Shown: piece by piece, positions 48,636 to 61,108 of the stretch
How the letters are laid out: each line of letters opens with the position of its first letter
Position numbering within the stretch: the stretch's first letter is position 1
Assembly: GCA_025642075.2 (NCBI GenBank)
Contig: JAODUO010000158.1
Span: 160,001-224,000 of the forward strand
Direction: 5' to 3'
Source: Ridgeia piscesae
Lineage: Eukaryota > Annelida > Polychaeta > Sabellida > Siboglinidae
DNA: 64,000 bases
The notes under the pieces: model-generated
Told to the model about the DNA's origin: nothing
Databases searched by the model: none
Seen by the model: the letters and a program-made list of their open reading frames with translations, nothing else
Translations under genes and position numbers: made by a program

Positions 48636-49140
48636 TCAGTGTTACCTTTGCAATATAAGATGATGACAGGGTAGGCCAGCTTGCTATATTATTATAAGCT
48701 AGCTTATCCAATTAAAGTGTGCCGAAATTGCCATCTCATAACTATTGCTTGTGTCCTTGGTGATTATTCACAAATAACGCTATAAACAAACACATTTCTG
48801 GCCCTAATATACGGAAGCTTAGGTTGGGGATAACTAGGATATATATAAAAAACATGTCATAGGACCTACTCCATGTTGAAGCTAATTTTAAGAATAGTTC
48901 AGACGCTATCTCAGTTCCCCTACCACATCGCACATCATTTTACCCAGGGGAAACAGTGTCCTTTTGAGGATCCAATCAAGGATCTTAGTCCCACCTACAA
49001 CTAGTAAGGCTACATTTTACAGCAGCATTCACGGAACTTTCCAGTTGCATATTATTTATATATCGGCAACTGATCGTGGCAGTTTCCGTGTGAAATTATT
49101 TTAAAATTTATGTATTTCTTAAATTTATCCTGTCTATGTG

Positions 49141-52100
49141 ACAGGGTAATGGGGTGACTGTGTGACGGGGTAATGGAGTGACTGTGTGACGGGGTAATGG
49201 AGTGACTGTGTGACGGGGTAATGGAGTGACTGTGTGACGGGGTAATGTAGTGACTGTGTGACGGGGTAATGGAGTGACTGTGTGACGGGGTAATGTAGTG
49301 ACTGTATGACGGGGTAATGGAGTGACTGTGTGACGGGGTAATAGAGTGACTGTGTGACGGGGTAATGTAGTGACCGTGTGACGGGATAATGGAGTGACTG
49401 TGTGACGGGGTAATGGAGTGACTGTGTGACGGGGTAATGTAGTGACCGTGTGACGGGATAGTGGAGTGACTGTGTGACGGGGTAATAGAGTGACTGTGTG
49501 ACGGGATAATGGAGTGACTGTGTGACGGGGTAATGTAGTAACCGTGTGATGGGGTAATGGAGTGACTGTGTGACGGAGTAATGGAGTGACTGTGTGACGA
49601 GGTAATGTAGTGACCGTGTGACGGGATAATGGAGTGACCGTTTGACGGGGTAATGGAGTGACCGTGTGACGGGGTAATAGAGTGACCGTGTGACGGGGTA
49701 ATGGAGTGACCGTGTGACGGGGTAATGTAGTGACCGTGTGACGGGATAATGGAGTGACCGTGTGACGGGGTAATGTAGTGACTGTGTGACGGGATAATGG
49801 AGTGACCGTGTGACGGGGTAATGGAGTGACCGTGTGACGGGGTAATGGAGTGACCGTGTGACGGGGTAATGTAGTGACCGTGTGACGGGGTAATGTAGTG
49901 ACTGTGTGACGGGATAATGTAGTGACTGTGTGACGGGATAATGTAGTGACCGTGTGACGGGGTAATGTAGTGACTGTGTGACGGGGTAATGTAGTGACTG
50001 TGTGACGGGATAATGTAGTGACTGTGTGACAGGGTAATGTAGTGACCGTGTGACGGGATAATGTAGTGACTGTGTGACGGGATAATGGAGTGACCGTGTG
50101 ACGGGGTAATGTAGTGACCGTGTGACGGGGTAATGTAGTGACTGTGTGACGGGATAATGTAGTGACTGTGTGACGGGGTAATGTAGTGACCGTGTGACGG
50201 GGTAATGTAGTGACTGTGTGACGGGATAATGGAGTGACTGTGTGACGGGGTAATGTAGTGACCGTGTGATGGGGTAATGGAGTGACTGTGTGACGGAGTA
50301 ATGGAGTGACTGTGTGACGGGGTAATGTAGTGACCGTGTGACGGGATAATGGAGTGACCGTGTGACGGGGTAATGGAGTGACCGTGTGACGGGGTAATAG
50401 AGTGACCGTGTGACGGGTAATGGAGTGACCGTGTGACGGGGTAATGTAGTGACCGTGTGACTGGATAATGGAGTGACCGTGTGACGGGGTAATGTAGTGA
50501 CTGTGTGACGGGATAATGGAGTGACCGTTTGACGGGGTAATGGAGTGACCGTGTGACGGGGTAATAGAGTGACCGTGTGACGGGGTAATGTAGTGACCGT
50601 GTGACGGGATAATGTAGTGACCGTGTGACGGGGTAATGGAGTGACTGTGTGACGGGGTAATAGAGTGACCGTGTGACGGGGTAATGTAGTGACCGTGTGA
50701 CGGGATAATGTAGTGACCGTGTGACGGGATAATGGAGTGACTGTGCGACGGGGTAATTGATTGACTGTGTGACGGGGCAATGTAGTGACCGTGTGACAGG
50801 GTAATGTAGTGACCGTGTGACGGGGTAATGTAGTGACTGTGTGACAGGGTAATGTAGTGACCGTGTGACGGGATAATGGAGTGACCGTGTGACGGGGTAA
50901 TGTAGTGACCGTGTGACGGGGTAATGTAGTGACCGTGTGACGGGATAATGGAGTGACCGTGTGACGGGGTAATGGAGTGACTGTGCGACGGGGTAATTGA
51001 GTTGACTGTGTGACGGGGTAATGTAGTGACCGTGTGACAGGGTAATGTAGTGACCGTGTGACGGGGTAATGTAGTGACTGTGTGACAGGGTAATGTAGTG
51101 ACCGTGTGACGGGATAATGGAGTGACCGTGTGACGGGGTAATGTAGTGACTGTGTGACGGGGTAATGTAGTGACTGTGTGACGGGAGTAATGGAGTGACC
51201 GTGTGACGGGGTAATGGAGTGACTGTGTGACGGGATAATGTAGTAACTGTGTGACGGGGTAATGTAGTGACCGTGTGACGGGGTAATGTAGTGACCGTGT
51301 GTCAGGGTAATGTAGTGACCGTGTGACAGGGTAATGTAGTGACTGTGTGACGGGGTAATGGAGTGACCGTGTGACGGGGTAATGTAGTGACTGTGTGACG
51401 GGGTACTGTAGTGACCGTGTGACGGGATAATGTAGTGACCGTGTGATGGGGTAATTTAGTGACTGTGTGACAGGGTAATGTAGTGACTGTGTGACGGGGT
51501 AATTTAGTGACCGTGTGACGGGATAATGGAGTGACTGGGTGACGGGGTAATGTAGTGACCGTGTGATGGGGTAATATAGTGACCGTGTGACGGAGTAATG
51601 GAGTGACTGTGTGACGGGGTAATGGAGTGACCGTGTGATAGGGTAATATAGTGACCGTGTGACGGAGTAATTGATTGACTGTGTGACGGAGTAATGGAGT
51701 GACTGTGTGACGGAGTAATGGAGTGACTGTGTGACGGGGTAATTGATTGACTGTGTGACGGAGTAATGGAGTGACTGTGTGACGGGGTAATGGAGTGACT
51801 GTGTGACGGGGTAATGGAGTGACTGTGTGACGGAGTAATGGAGTGACTGTGTGACGGGGTAATTGATTGACTATGTGACGGAGTAATGGAGTGACTGTGT
51901 GACGGGGTAATTGATTGACTGTGTGACGGAGTAATGGAGTGACTGTGTGACGGGGTAATTGATTGACTGTGTGACGGGGTAATGGAGTGACTGTGTGACG
52001 GGGTAATTGATTGACTGTGTGACGGGATAATGGAGTGACTGTGTGACGGAGTAATGGAGTGACTGTGTGACGGGGTAATTGATTGACTGTGAGACGGAGT

Positions 52101-53957
52101 AATGGAGTGACTGTGTGACGGGATAATGGAGTGACTGTGTGACGGGGTAATGTAGTGACCGTGTGACGGGGTAATGGAGTGACTGTGTGACAGAGTAATG
52201 GAGTGACTGTGTGACGGAGTAATGTAGTGACTGTGTGACGGGGTAATTTAGTGACCGTGTGACGGGATAATGGAGTGACTGGGTGACGGGGTAATGTAGT
52301 GACCGTGTGATGGGGTAATATAGTGACCGTGTGACGGAGTAATGGAGTGACTGTGTGACGGGGTAATGGAGTGACCGTGTGATAGGGTAATATAGTGACC
52401 GTGTGACGGAGTAATTGATTGACTGTGTGACGGAGTAATGGAGTGACTGTGTGACGGGGTAATTGATTGACTGTGTGACGGAGTAATGGAGTGACTGTGT
52501 GACGGGGTAATTGATTGACTGTGTGACGGGGTAATGGAGTGACTGTGTGACGGAGTAATGGAGTGACTGTGTGACGGGGTAATTGATTGACTATGTGACG
52601 GAGTAATGGAGTGACTGTGTGACGGGGTAATGGAGTGACTGTGTGACGGGGTAATTGATTGACTGTGTGACGGGGTAATGGAGTGACTGTGTGACGGGGT
52701 AATTGATTGACTGTGTGACGGGATAATGGAGTGACTGTGTGACGGAGTAATGGAGTGACTGTGTGACGGGGTAATTGATTGACTGTGTGACGGAGTAATG
52801 GAGTGACTGTGTGACGGGATAATGGAGTGACTGTGTGACGGGGTAATGTAGTGACCGTGTGACGGGGTAATGGAGTGACTGTGTGACAGAGTAATGGAGT
52901 GACTGTGTGACGGAGTAATGGAGTGACTGTGTGACGGGGTAATTGATTGACTGTGTGACGGGGTAATGGAGTGACTGTGTGACGGAGTAATGGAGTGACT
53001 GTGTGACGGGGTAATTGATTGACTGTGTGACGGAGTAATGGAGTGACTGTGTGACGGGGTAATTGATTGACTGTGTGACGGGGTAATGGAGTGACTGTGT
53101 GACGGAGTAATGGAGTGACTGTGTGACGGGGTAATTGATTGACTGTGTGACGGAGTAATGGAGTGACTGTGTGACGGGGTAATGGAGTGACTGTGTGACG
53201 GGGTAATGGAGTGACTGTGTGACGGGGTAATGTAGTGACTGTGTGACGGGGTAATGGAGTGACTGTGTGACGGAGTAATTGATTGACTGTGTGACGGGGT
53301 AATGGAGTGATTGTGTGACGGGGTAATTGATTGACTGTGTGACGGGGTAATGGAGTGACTGTGTGACGGGGTAATGGAGTGACTGTGTGACGGGGTAATT
53401 GATTGACTGTGTGACGGAGTAATGGAGTGACTGTGTGACGGGGTAACGGAGTGACTGTGACGGAGTAATGGAGTGACTGTGTGACAGAGTAATGGAGTGA
53501 CTATGTGACGGGGTAATGGAGTGACTGTATGACGGGGTAATGGAGTGACTGTGTGACGGAGTAATGGAGTGACTGTGTGACAGAGTAATGGAGTGACTGT
53601 GTGACGGGGTAATGGAGTGACTGTTTACGGGGTAATGGAGTGACTGTGTGACGGGAGGTAAAAGGAGTGACTGTGTGACGGAGTAATGGAGTGACTGTGT
53701 GACAGAGTAATGGAGTGACTGTGTGACGGGGTAATGGAGTGACTGTATGACGGGGTAATGGAGTGACTGTGTGACAGAGTAATGGAGTGACTGTGTGACG
53801 GGGCAATGGAGTGACTGTGTGACGGAGTAATGGAGTGACTGTGTGACAGAGTAATGGAGTGACTGTGTGACGGGGTAATGGAGTGACTGTATGACGGGGT
53901 AATGGAGTGACTGTGTGACGGAGTAATGGAGTGACTGTGTGACAGAGTAATGGAGTG
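49141..53957. repeat. 24-bp satellite array, about 200 copies
   Basis: A 4.8-kb tandem array of 24-bp units (core GTGACTGTGTGACGGGGTAA) with variants GACCGTG, GGGATAAT, GGAGTAAT and AATTGATTGA. Variant strings repeat at longer distances: 49501-49690 matches 50221-50410 (offset 720 bp, 30 units), and GTGACTGGGT occurs at 51531 and 52275 (offset 744 bp, 31 units). Minus-strand frames up to 548 codons encode an eight-residue repeat (LHYPVTRS type) only because 24 is a multiple of 3; I do not treat them as genes. Confidence 0.97.
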
Positions 53958-54142
53958 AGTATCGGGAAAATGTATTGATTTGTTCAATGTGTCAGTGTAG
54001 CGGATACGGTAGTTGTATTTTCAATGTGCACCGTTTCTAGTTATATTCCCCTATATTTTCCAGCATCACGACAGCATTCGATGGACAAATATTGCCCAAA
54101 TATCAGTATCTCAATTAAATATTGACAGAAATATTTTTTCAC

Positions 54143-54440
54143 AGTCAAGGAAGAGAGAAGGACTAGAGGACATGGAGTTACATTAGCAAAGAAGCAGTGT
54201 AGACTGGATATTAGAAAATTTTAATTTTCACAAAGAACAGTAAACGAATGGAACAGACTATCAGCTGATTGTGTAGGTTCTAGTAGTGTTAATATATTTA
54301 AAAATAAAATCGACATATACCTAAGACGGGCGGGGTATACTTAGATAGATAGGTTGGACTCTCGATAAGCCAAATGGCTTCCTAGTCCACCTGCCATCTA
54401 GAGTTGAATCTCTAGGTGGCAATCTTGTTCAATCTTGTTC
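54143..54440 (+). mobile_element. CR1-like LINE 3' end
   Basis: Encodes TRGHGVTLAKKQCRLDIRK, a stop, then RTVNEWNRLSADCVGSSSVN and IFKNKIDIYLRRAGYT, the usual C-terminus of CR1-type reverse transcriptases. The 3' UTR follows, ending in CAATCTTGTT repeated three times, a CR1-style microsatellite tail. It starts within about 190 bp of the satellite's right edge. Confidence 0.75.
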
Positions 54441-56144
54441 AATCTTGTTAAATGTTCTTCTCAGTGTTGTTGACTTTTCAATCAATAGCAACAGGCGCCG
54501 AGGGCGGACGGGTTCGAAGGTGACATTTCAACGACACGGACATGTCGACAGTGTCTGGAGGACACTCTTCAGTGACCGGCCACTGGCGATTTACAATTTA
54601 AGTGTCACACGAAAGATGACGCTAAGCCTCGGTAGAGGACATGCTCTTGTTGCTGGCCCGTTCACTCCAGCAACAACATGTCACAAATGAGAGGGACCCG
54701 ACTGGCTACTTATAGTGCTTATAGTGCAATAATAGCACTGCACGTCTCTACTCGACTGACGTACTGAATGTAGCTGAACTAACGTGTGCGTGCGACTTAA
54801 TGTGGTTCCCTGAGTTTGGACCTTACCTCAATATTTTGTTCTCTATACACTGACTCGGCCACCTCTTTTAATGTTGATTCCACTGTGTGGGTTTCTTGTG
54901 GTTACAATTTAGCTTATCCCACGCAGCAGACGATTGTTATGTTCTGATAGATAAGTTTGCCATTTTGGGCAAAGATTGGCAAAGAAAGCTTGGAATGCCA
55001 ATGTCGGCGTCCATTGCTTTGCAAAGCTTCCGAATGCCAATGTTAGCTCGGCTATTTTAAGCCCGGTACTAGGCCAAGCAAGAATAATTGTTACTGTTGA
55101 AAAGTTATAAAAAAAAACACCAGTGTACGTGTGAGCCTATGTTTAGAATGCAAGGGCGTCATTTCAGATAACATTTTTATTATCTGTGACTTAGAGGCTA
55201 AAATGTTTAAAGAAAGTATCACACTGGTTAGTCACATTGAAGCGTCACGTGTTGAATAACTACAAAAATACATCGTGGATTATTTCACTAGTATCCGTCT
55301 TGTAGATCGAATGCCACATAAAAGTCGACACATCATGTTAACGTGACAGTGTTTGTCATCATTGTCAACAGTTGGTTTTGTCTTGGCATCCAATAGGATG
55401 CACATGGCGATTTTATGGAAAATCTTCCATTTACGCTCGACAGTTATATTATTTATTTGTTCACTTATAATGTTTTGCAGAATTTGTTAGGCAGGCTCTG
55501 CATGGTGTTATCGTAGTTCTATTATAATTATCTTCCGAGCTGCCTCATTCCAAACACCACTACCGCAATACCACATTCAATAAGAATGTCACCGTAAAAA
55601 TAACTTAGTAGTTAGTCGCTTGGCGCAGCACCTCTGGGGCCATTCGCGTTTCGCCACGAAGCCGTCAGATGGAACCACTGTTTTGTATTACAAAAATTCG
55701 TTAATTATAGAATAAGGGGTGTGTCTAAAAGCCCGAGTTTTCGAGAACATGACGTCAACCGCAAACATTTGTACCGCGTCATGCTATATTTAGCACTCAC
55801 ATGGCGCTGTGTAGCCCCACAGTGGGATATAGTTCCCAAAGTGAACACGTCATTAAAGAATGTGTATATGTCACAAACTTATCAAGAAGTAATTTAGACT
55901 TCTGCATTACACAAGATATACATAGTGGTCATATTGTACTGTGCGGCCATTTCCCTGTGTCACTGGTCAGGAAAACTTGGGCTTTCAGCATTTTCTAGTA
56001 GGAAACGCTAAAAGCCCGAGGTTTCGTGATCATTTTACAAGAGAAAAAGATTGCATGCGCTAAAAGAAATTTCTTCACAGTGTGTACCAAGATCAACAAT
56101 TTAATTCACATCGGTGGAAATATAAACTTAATAACTACGGATAC

Positions 56145-56147
<3 letters not shown>
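54441..56147. other. No gene seen
   Basis: Non-coding by eye. The phrase CTAAAAGCCCGAGKTTTCG occurs at about 55727 and 56008 and could mark the ends of a small element. Confidence 0.4.

Positions 56148-56199
<52 letters not shown>
56148..56199. repeat. (TA)n microsatellite
   Basis: Pure TA dinucleotide tract. Confidence 0.95.
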
Positions 56200-56201
<2 letters not shown>

Positions 56202-57114
56202 GGATGACTGACAAACCATTCTTTGTGGTTTCGGAATTCTTGGCGTTTGACGTTTACGTCTACTAGTCACGTGGTTTCGTCAACAATCACGATGACGTCA
56301 TTCGTTTGAACTTTAAACTCGTTGGGGCACGGTTAAAGACACTGCGGCAAGGTTCAGCGTTATGTGGACAGACATCGTTAATTGTCATAGGCCTATATAA
56401 ATTATTGTCGGTAGTTTTTCGGACTAGTTGGAATTGGTGCGGAACTCACGATTACGAGCTCACCGAGGCAAACTTAACTATAAATACAACATAGGCGTTA
56501 TTAGTAATTTGTCACCGTTTTATTGAATGGAATGAAGCGTAAGCCTACGAAGTATAATAGGCATAATGACTCATGATAATGTTCGTTTTTTAATGCAGTT
56601 TAACGTTCCAGATTAGCTTCCATGACCATGTCAAGTGTTCTTTTGCGAAGTGACACTTGAACCTCGTCGTTTCGGACGTTTTTGTGACTTCGGTGACTTT
56701 CTCCGCAATTCGAACATAACACAGTACATACACATAACAGACACGTAAATCGAACAGACAAGCAACATTGGTCTCGTCCACAAACCACCACAAGCACCAA
56801 GTCTGGATACACAGACAGGGGAATCCAGTCAACAGTGCGAACTTTTTCAGTTCGATTGGCCCTGGATCTCATCCGGGAATTGCAACGGTCCCCCGTAGCA
56901 ACCCCCTCGTCACAAAACTAAACAACACTGAACATAGAATCGGGCGTTGACACTAATACGTCGTAGTGGCCCACAGAGAAAGAGACAAGACACGGACAGG
57001 ACATACGATGCGGAGTTACTGGTACCGGCTGTTGCTGCGGTAACATCGGATGTTCGCGTATTTTGAAAGAAACACTCTCGTTGCCCCGAATTCGCCCGGT
57101 TGCCCTTGTAGCGC

Positions 57115-57452
57115 TTTGGCGATGTCGCGTTTCGATGCGAGTTGGACGGCGATCGTGGCGGCGCCGGCGAATGTGTGAATGCGTGAAGTTGCCGCCGAAA
57201 GATTTGGCTCGTCTGTGATTGTGACGTCATGCGGCATTCCGGATTTGCGGTAGCGAAGCCGAAGGTGGAGAATTGCAACGGGTTTTGGCGATGCCGCGTT
57301 TCGATGCGAATTGAACGGCGATCGTGATGGCGCCAGCGGATGCGTGAATTAATGCGTGATGTTGTCGCTGACAGATTTGGCTCGTCTGTGATCGTGACGA
57401 CACGCGGCATTCTGGATTTCCCGTGGCGGTGGCGAAGGCGAAGGTGGGGAAC
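57115..57452. repeat. GC-rich tandem duplication, about 170-bp unit
   Basis: TTTGGCGATGYCGCGTTTCG begins both copies (57115 and 57283). They share GAACGGCGATCGTG-type sequence, GATTTGGCTCGTCTGTGAT and GCGGCATTCYGGATTT at roughly 80-85% identity. Frames stay open on the minus strand, but no family is recognised. Confidence 0.8.
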
Positions 57453-58523
57453 AGCAACTCGATTCACGACTGCGCACATCTGAAAACGCAATAACCACAC
57501 CTGAGTAACCATGTTTTTTTAAGCAAACGCATTATATAAATTTCGCAAGCAGCATAACTTTGATTTGAATTCGGACTGTTTTATATAAAAATGCCTACCG
57601 TTTTACCCGAGAGCAGTGGTAACCATGGCATGGCGGCAACGTTCGTTGGCAGCGACAACTTGATGCAGGGAAGACGGCGATGAAATGGTGTTCAATCGTA
57701 CAGAGCATTGTGTGTCTTCAGACTTGCACGCGTTGCCGCTAGCGTTCGACCGCTTCTGTTGTTGTAGCGCAAATGTTCAGGCTCGACAAACGATACATCC
57801 GAAGTCCTTTTCGCGTTGGCTTCACTGTTCGACCTTCTGAACGTCTTGCTAGCTCGAGGAGTTGCGCTCAACTAATTTCCTTAACGATCAAATCCACGTA
57901 TAACGTTACTCAGTCGAAAGTTTTGATTGGCTAATATGGAACCCCTGTTTAACTAGCCAATCAGAATGAATTATTTCGAACATCCGGCAGAATGTTCTAG
58001 AAGGAAAGACTGTTCAATAGACCAACGAGAACACTCGTTTCAAAAACGGTTGACGTAGCCTAAACAAAGCGACGTTTTTGAAAACGAAACCGGTCGTTTC
58101 TACGCAATTTTGCATTTCTTGAAATAGGGCTAGCTTAGAGTTTGTAAGTTTTTGAACTGGTGGTTGATTTTATCAAACATGAGTTGTTTTTAACTTATCA
58201 ACTACCCCGTCATGATCAATGGACTGTCCCGCGAAAGTCAGAACGCGTACGCGTTTGATTACGTATACGCTCGCGGTGACGTGTTTAATTTTACATAGTC
58301 ATCGCGGGAAAACTGACTTCCTCTCCATGCCGATAAAACGCGGTCCTTTGAAAAATTTGCTTCCTCCATAAAACTTTGAATTCCGACGCTGGAAACTACA
58401 GAGAAATGTATAGTGTATAACTTATTTCTGCATAAATAAAATGGTTATTTGTGTTTGTGAATAAAGCACAATAAGCACCTTGCGCCCCTGACTCTACGTC
58501 CATCTATCTGCCATTCTCTGTCT

Positions 58524-58526
<3 letters not shown>
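57453..58526. other. No gene seen
   Basis: Moderately GC-rich non-coding sequence without repeats that I could recognise. Confidence 0.4.
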
Positions 58527-58593
<67 letters not shown>

Positions 58594-58613
58594 ATATGCT
58601 ATATATCTATCTA

Positions 58614-58691
<78 letters not shown>
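58527..58691. repeat. Two (TA)n tracts
   Basis: TA tracts at 58527-58591 and 58618-58691 separated by TCCATATGCTATATATCTAT-type spacer. Confidence 0.9.
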
Positions 58692-58695
<4 letters not shown>

Positions 58696-58760
58696 CATTA
58701 ATATCATGCACTACGGATACGTATCTTAGGCGAAAACGCCAAACCGTGAACAATAAGAAC

Positions 58761-58800
<40 letters not shown>

Positions 58801-58862
58801 TTCTTATTGTTCATTTTTGGCGTTTTCGCCTAAGAACGTATCCGTAGTGCATGATATTAATG

Positions 58863-58868
<6 letters not shown>
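58690..58868. repeat. Palindrome with about 71-bp arms around a (TA)n centre
   Basis: The left arm 58690-58761 (TTAAACATTAATATCATGCA to GAACAATAAGAAC) is the inverse of the right arm 58799-58868 apart from a few indels. The loop is a TA tract (58764-58797), and TA tracts also flank the outside of both arms. Confidence 0.9.
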
Positions 58869-58905
<37 letters not shown>

Positions 58906-58906
<1 letters not shown>

Positions 58907-59022
58907 AATGCGCACACACATACACGCGCGCGCTCGCATGCACACATACGCACACACACACGCACACACGCACACACGCACACACGCACACACGCACGCA
59001 CACACGCACACACGCACACACG
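58906..59022. repeat. (CA)n/CACG microsatellite
   Basis: CACACACGCA-type repeat ending exactly where LINE coding sequence begins. Confidence 0.9.
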
Positions 59023-60001
59023 ACTCTGGCAATATCCTTGACCTTATACTCACCTCAAACCCATCAATAATCGTAAATACTCACACCACCCCTGGAATGA
59101 GTGACCACGAAGCTGTGACCTTTAATGTAAACCTAAACCCTGTCCGTAACAGAAAACACCACACAAAATCTTCCAATATAAATCTGCAAATTGGGATAAA
59201 CTCAAGGATGATATACATCAACTAACAACAACATACTTCCACAGGAACCCAAACTCAAGAGACATAAATGAAAATTGGAACTTCTTCAGGAATAATCTTA
59301 CTTCGTTAGTTGACCGCAATATTCCTAGCCGAAACACCAAAGCCAAAGCGCACCTCCCCTGGATTGCACGTGAAATAATAAGAATGCAAAGAAAACGCAA
59401 CAAAAGCCACAAAAAAGCAAAACAAACTGGACGAAACAGTGACTGGGAAAAGTTTAGGAAACTCCGAAGACAAGCCAGCAAAGCTGCAGCCAAATCCTAC
59501 TCAGACTACTTAAATAACCACATTGGAAAAAGTCTAAAAACAAACCCAAAACAATTCTGGTCATTCATGAAACTAAACAAACGTGAATGCATTGGCATCC
59601 CTACTTTGCAAACAAATGGCCAAATAATCACAAATGATCGCGACAAGGCAAATACCCTTAACAACCATTTCAGCTCCGTGTTCACCCAAGAAATCTACCC
59701 CATCCCCAAACTATCTCCATCCGTCTACTCCGATATCCCCTTCCTCGAAATTGGGATAGACGGAGTAGTCAAGCAACTGAAAAATATAAATCAAAATAAA
59801 GCTACAGGCCCAGATGAATTACCTGCTAGGGTCCTCAAAGAGGCTGCAGCAGAAATAGACCCAATTATCACACAAATTGTTCAGCAGTCATACAACACTT
59901 CCAAACTTCCAGATGACTGGCTCCAGGCACTAGTAACACCAATACACAAAAAGAGCCTCAAATCAGACCCTGCCAATTACAGACCATTAACATGCAACAT
60001 A
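59023..60001 (+). mobile_element. LINE ORF2 fragment: endonuclease end to reverse-transcriptase start
   Basis: Starts in the C-terminus of an APE-type endonuclease (GNILDLILTSNP, then GMSDHEAVTFNV, the SDH motif), runs through the linker (ANWDKLKDDIHQLTTTYF, LPWIAREIIRMQRKRN) and reaches the first reverse-transcriptase blocks (NKATGPDELPARVLKEAA, LPDDWLQALVTPIHKK, DPANYRPL). There is one frameshift near 59180. It is cut at its 5' end by a CA tract and at its 3' end by a SINE, so the palm domain with the FADD box is absent. Confidence 0.88.
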
Positions 60002-60002
60002 T

Positions 60003-60300
60003 TATAGCGTAGGATCTAGTCACGAGATCTGGTCAAGGCGCTGTACACTTTACTCCGTGGCAGACCTGTTCAAGCAAACAACATCTCAACTTATCGGGAG
60101 AGTATCCAGCCACGCTGCAGTTAATGCGCGAAGACTATTTGTTCTCAAATATCCACCACAGTCTCTTGCCAGTTACTCATTCATACAACTGAGGAACTGG
60201 AGCAATGTAGAATGAAAGAAGATTTTTGACAAGGCAACACAGGATTCAAACCCGAGTTCTCTTAGTCGAGAGTACGAAGTTCTAGCCACCATTGCGCCAC
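60003..60300 (-). mobile_element. tRNA-derived SINE, inserted against the LINE
   Basis: Minus-strand order: a head with B box GGGTTTGAATCCTG, then ATTGCTCCAGTTCCTCAGTT, GTGGCTGGATACTCTCCCGA and a tail AGCGCCTTGACCAGATCTCG. The tail sits at the broken end of the LINE ORF. LINE sequence does not resume on the other side. Confidence 0.75.
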
Positions 60301-60339
60301 TAGCACACATTATTTATCATACAACCATAACGATATGTA

Positions 60340-60342
60340 TAA

Positions 60343-60405
<63 letters not shown>
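60340..60405. repeat. (TA)n microsatellite
   Basis: Pure TA tract directly against the outer edge of the next palindrome. Confidence 0.95.
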
Positions 60406-60406
<1 letters not shown>

Positions 60407-60409
<3 letters not shown>

Positions 60410-60648
60410 CAAATATATATCCATAAAATATCGGGGTGGGTGATTTTTCTATAGGGCATGTCATTTTTCTACAACTGAAAATCTATGGAAAAGTGACCGA
60501 GGGGTCATTATTCTATAGTAGAATAGTGACCCGCTGGTCACTTTACCCCCAGTCAATATTCTATATGACACCGGCACTGAAGTTTCCATGACATGACGTA
60601 CGATAATGAGTTCACCAAGGACTCTTATTTACGTTGTCTTGATACAAA

Positions 60649-60738
<90 letters not shown>

Positions 60739-60870
60739 TTTGTATCAATGTCATTTTACCCCAGGTCAATATTCTATATGACACCGGCACCTCGATTTTC
60801 AGTTGTAGAAAAATGACATGCCCTATAGAAAAATCACCCACCCCGATATTTTATGGATATATATTTGAAA
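60407..60870. repeat. Perfect 77-bp inverted repeat enclosing a (TA)n core
   Basis: 60407-60483 and 60794-60870 are exact reverse complements (77 of 77 by eye). Inside are a direct repeat GTCAATATTCTATATGACAC (about 60554 and 60765) and a second inverted pair GATACAAAGT/ACTTTGTATC bracketing a TA tract (60651-60736). It looks like a recently made fold-back element. Confidence 0.9.
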
Positions 60871-61108
60871 TAATGGTTTTGATCATAATGTTATATTACA
60901 GCACATATAACCAACTATTTCACTTCAAAAGATAATATATAATCTTAAATTTAGGTCACCAAATAAAATGAACAAGTTTTTTTTCTTTGTTGAAGCTGTC
61001 AGCAAATGTCATTGGTGTATTTTTAATATCGTATTCTTTCATACTTTGTAAAATTCAAGGATTTCAAAGCCTTTTATACTATCAAAAAGTTTGTTTTTGG
61101 TGGCTCTA

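Noticed and set aside
49134..50780. 548-codon minus-strand open frame of eight-residue repeats
   Set aside because: It is the 24-bp satellite read in frame. The frame breaks wherever a unit has an indel, there is no non-repeat coding sequence on either side, and other frames are similarly open.
56590..56872. 80-90 codon minus-strand frames
   Set aside because: Overlapping frames of similar length, no splice sites or family motif that I recognise.
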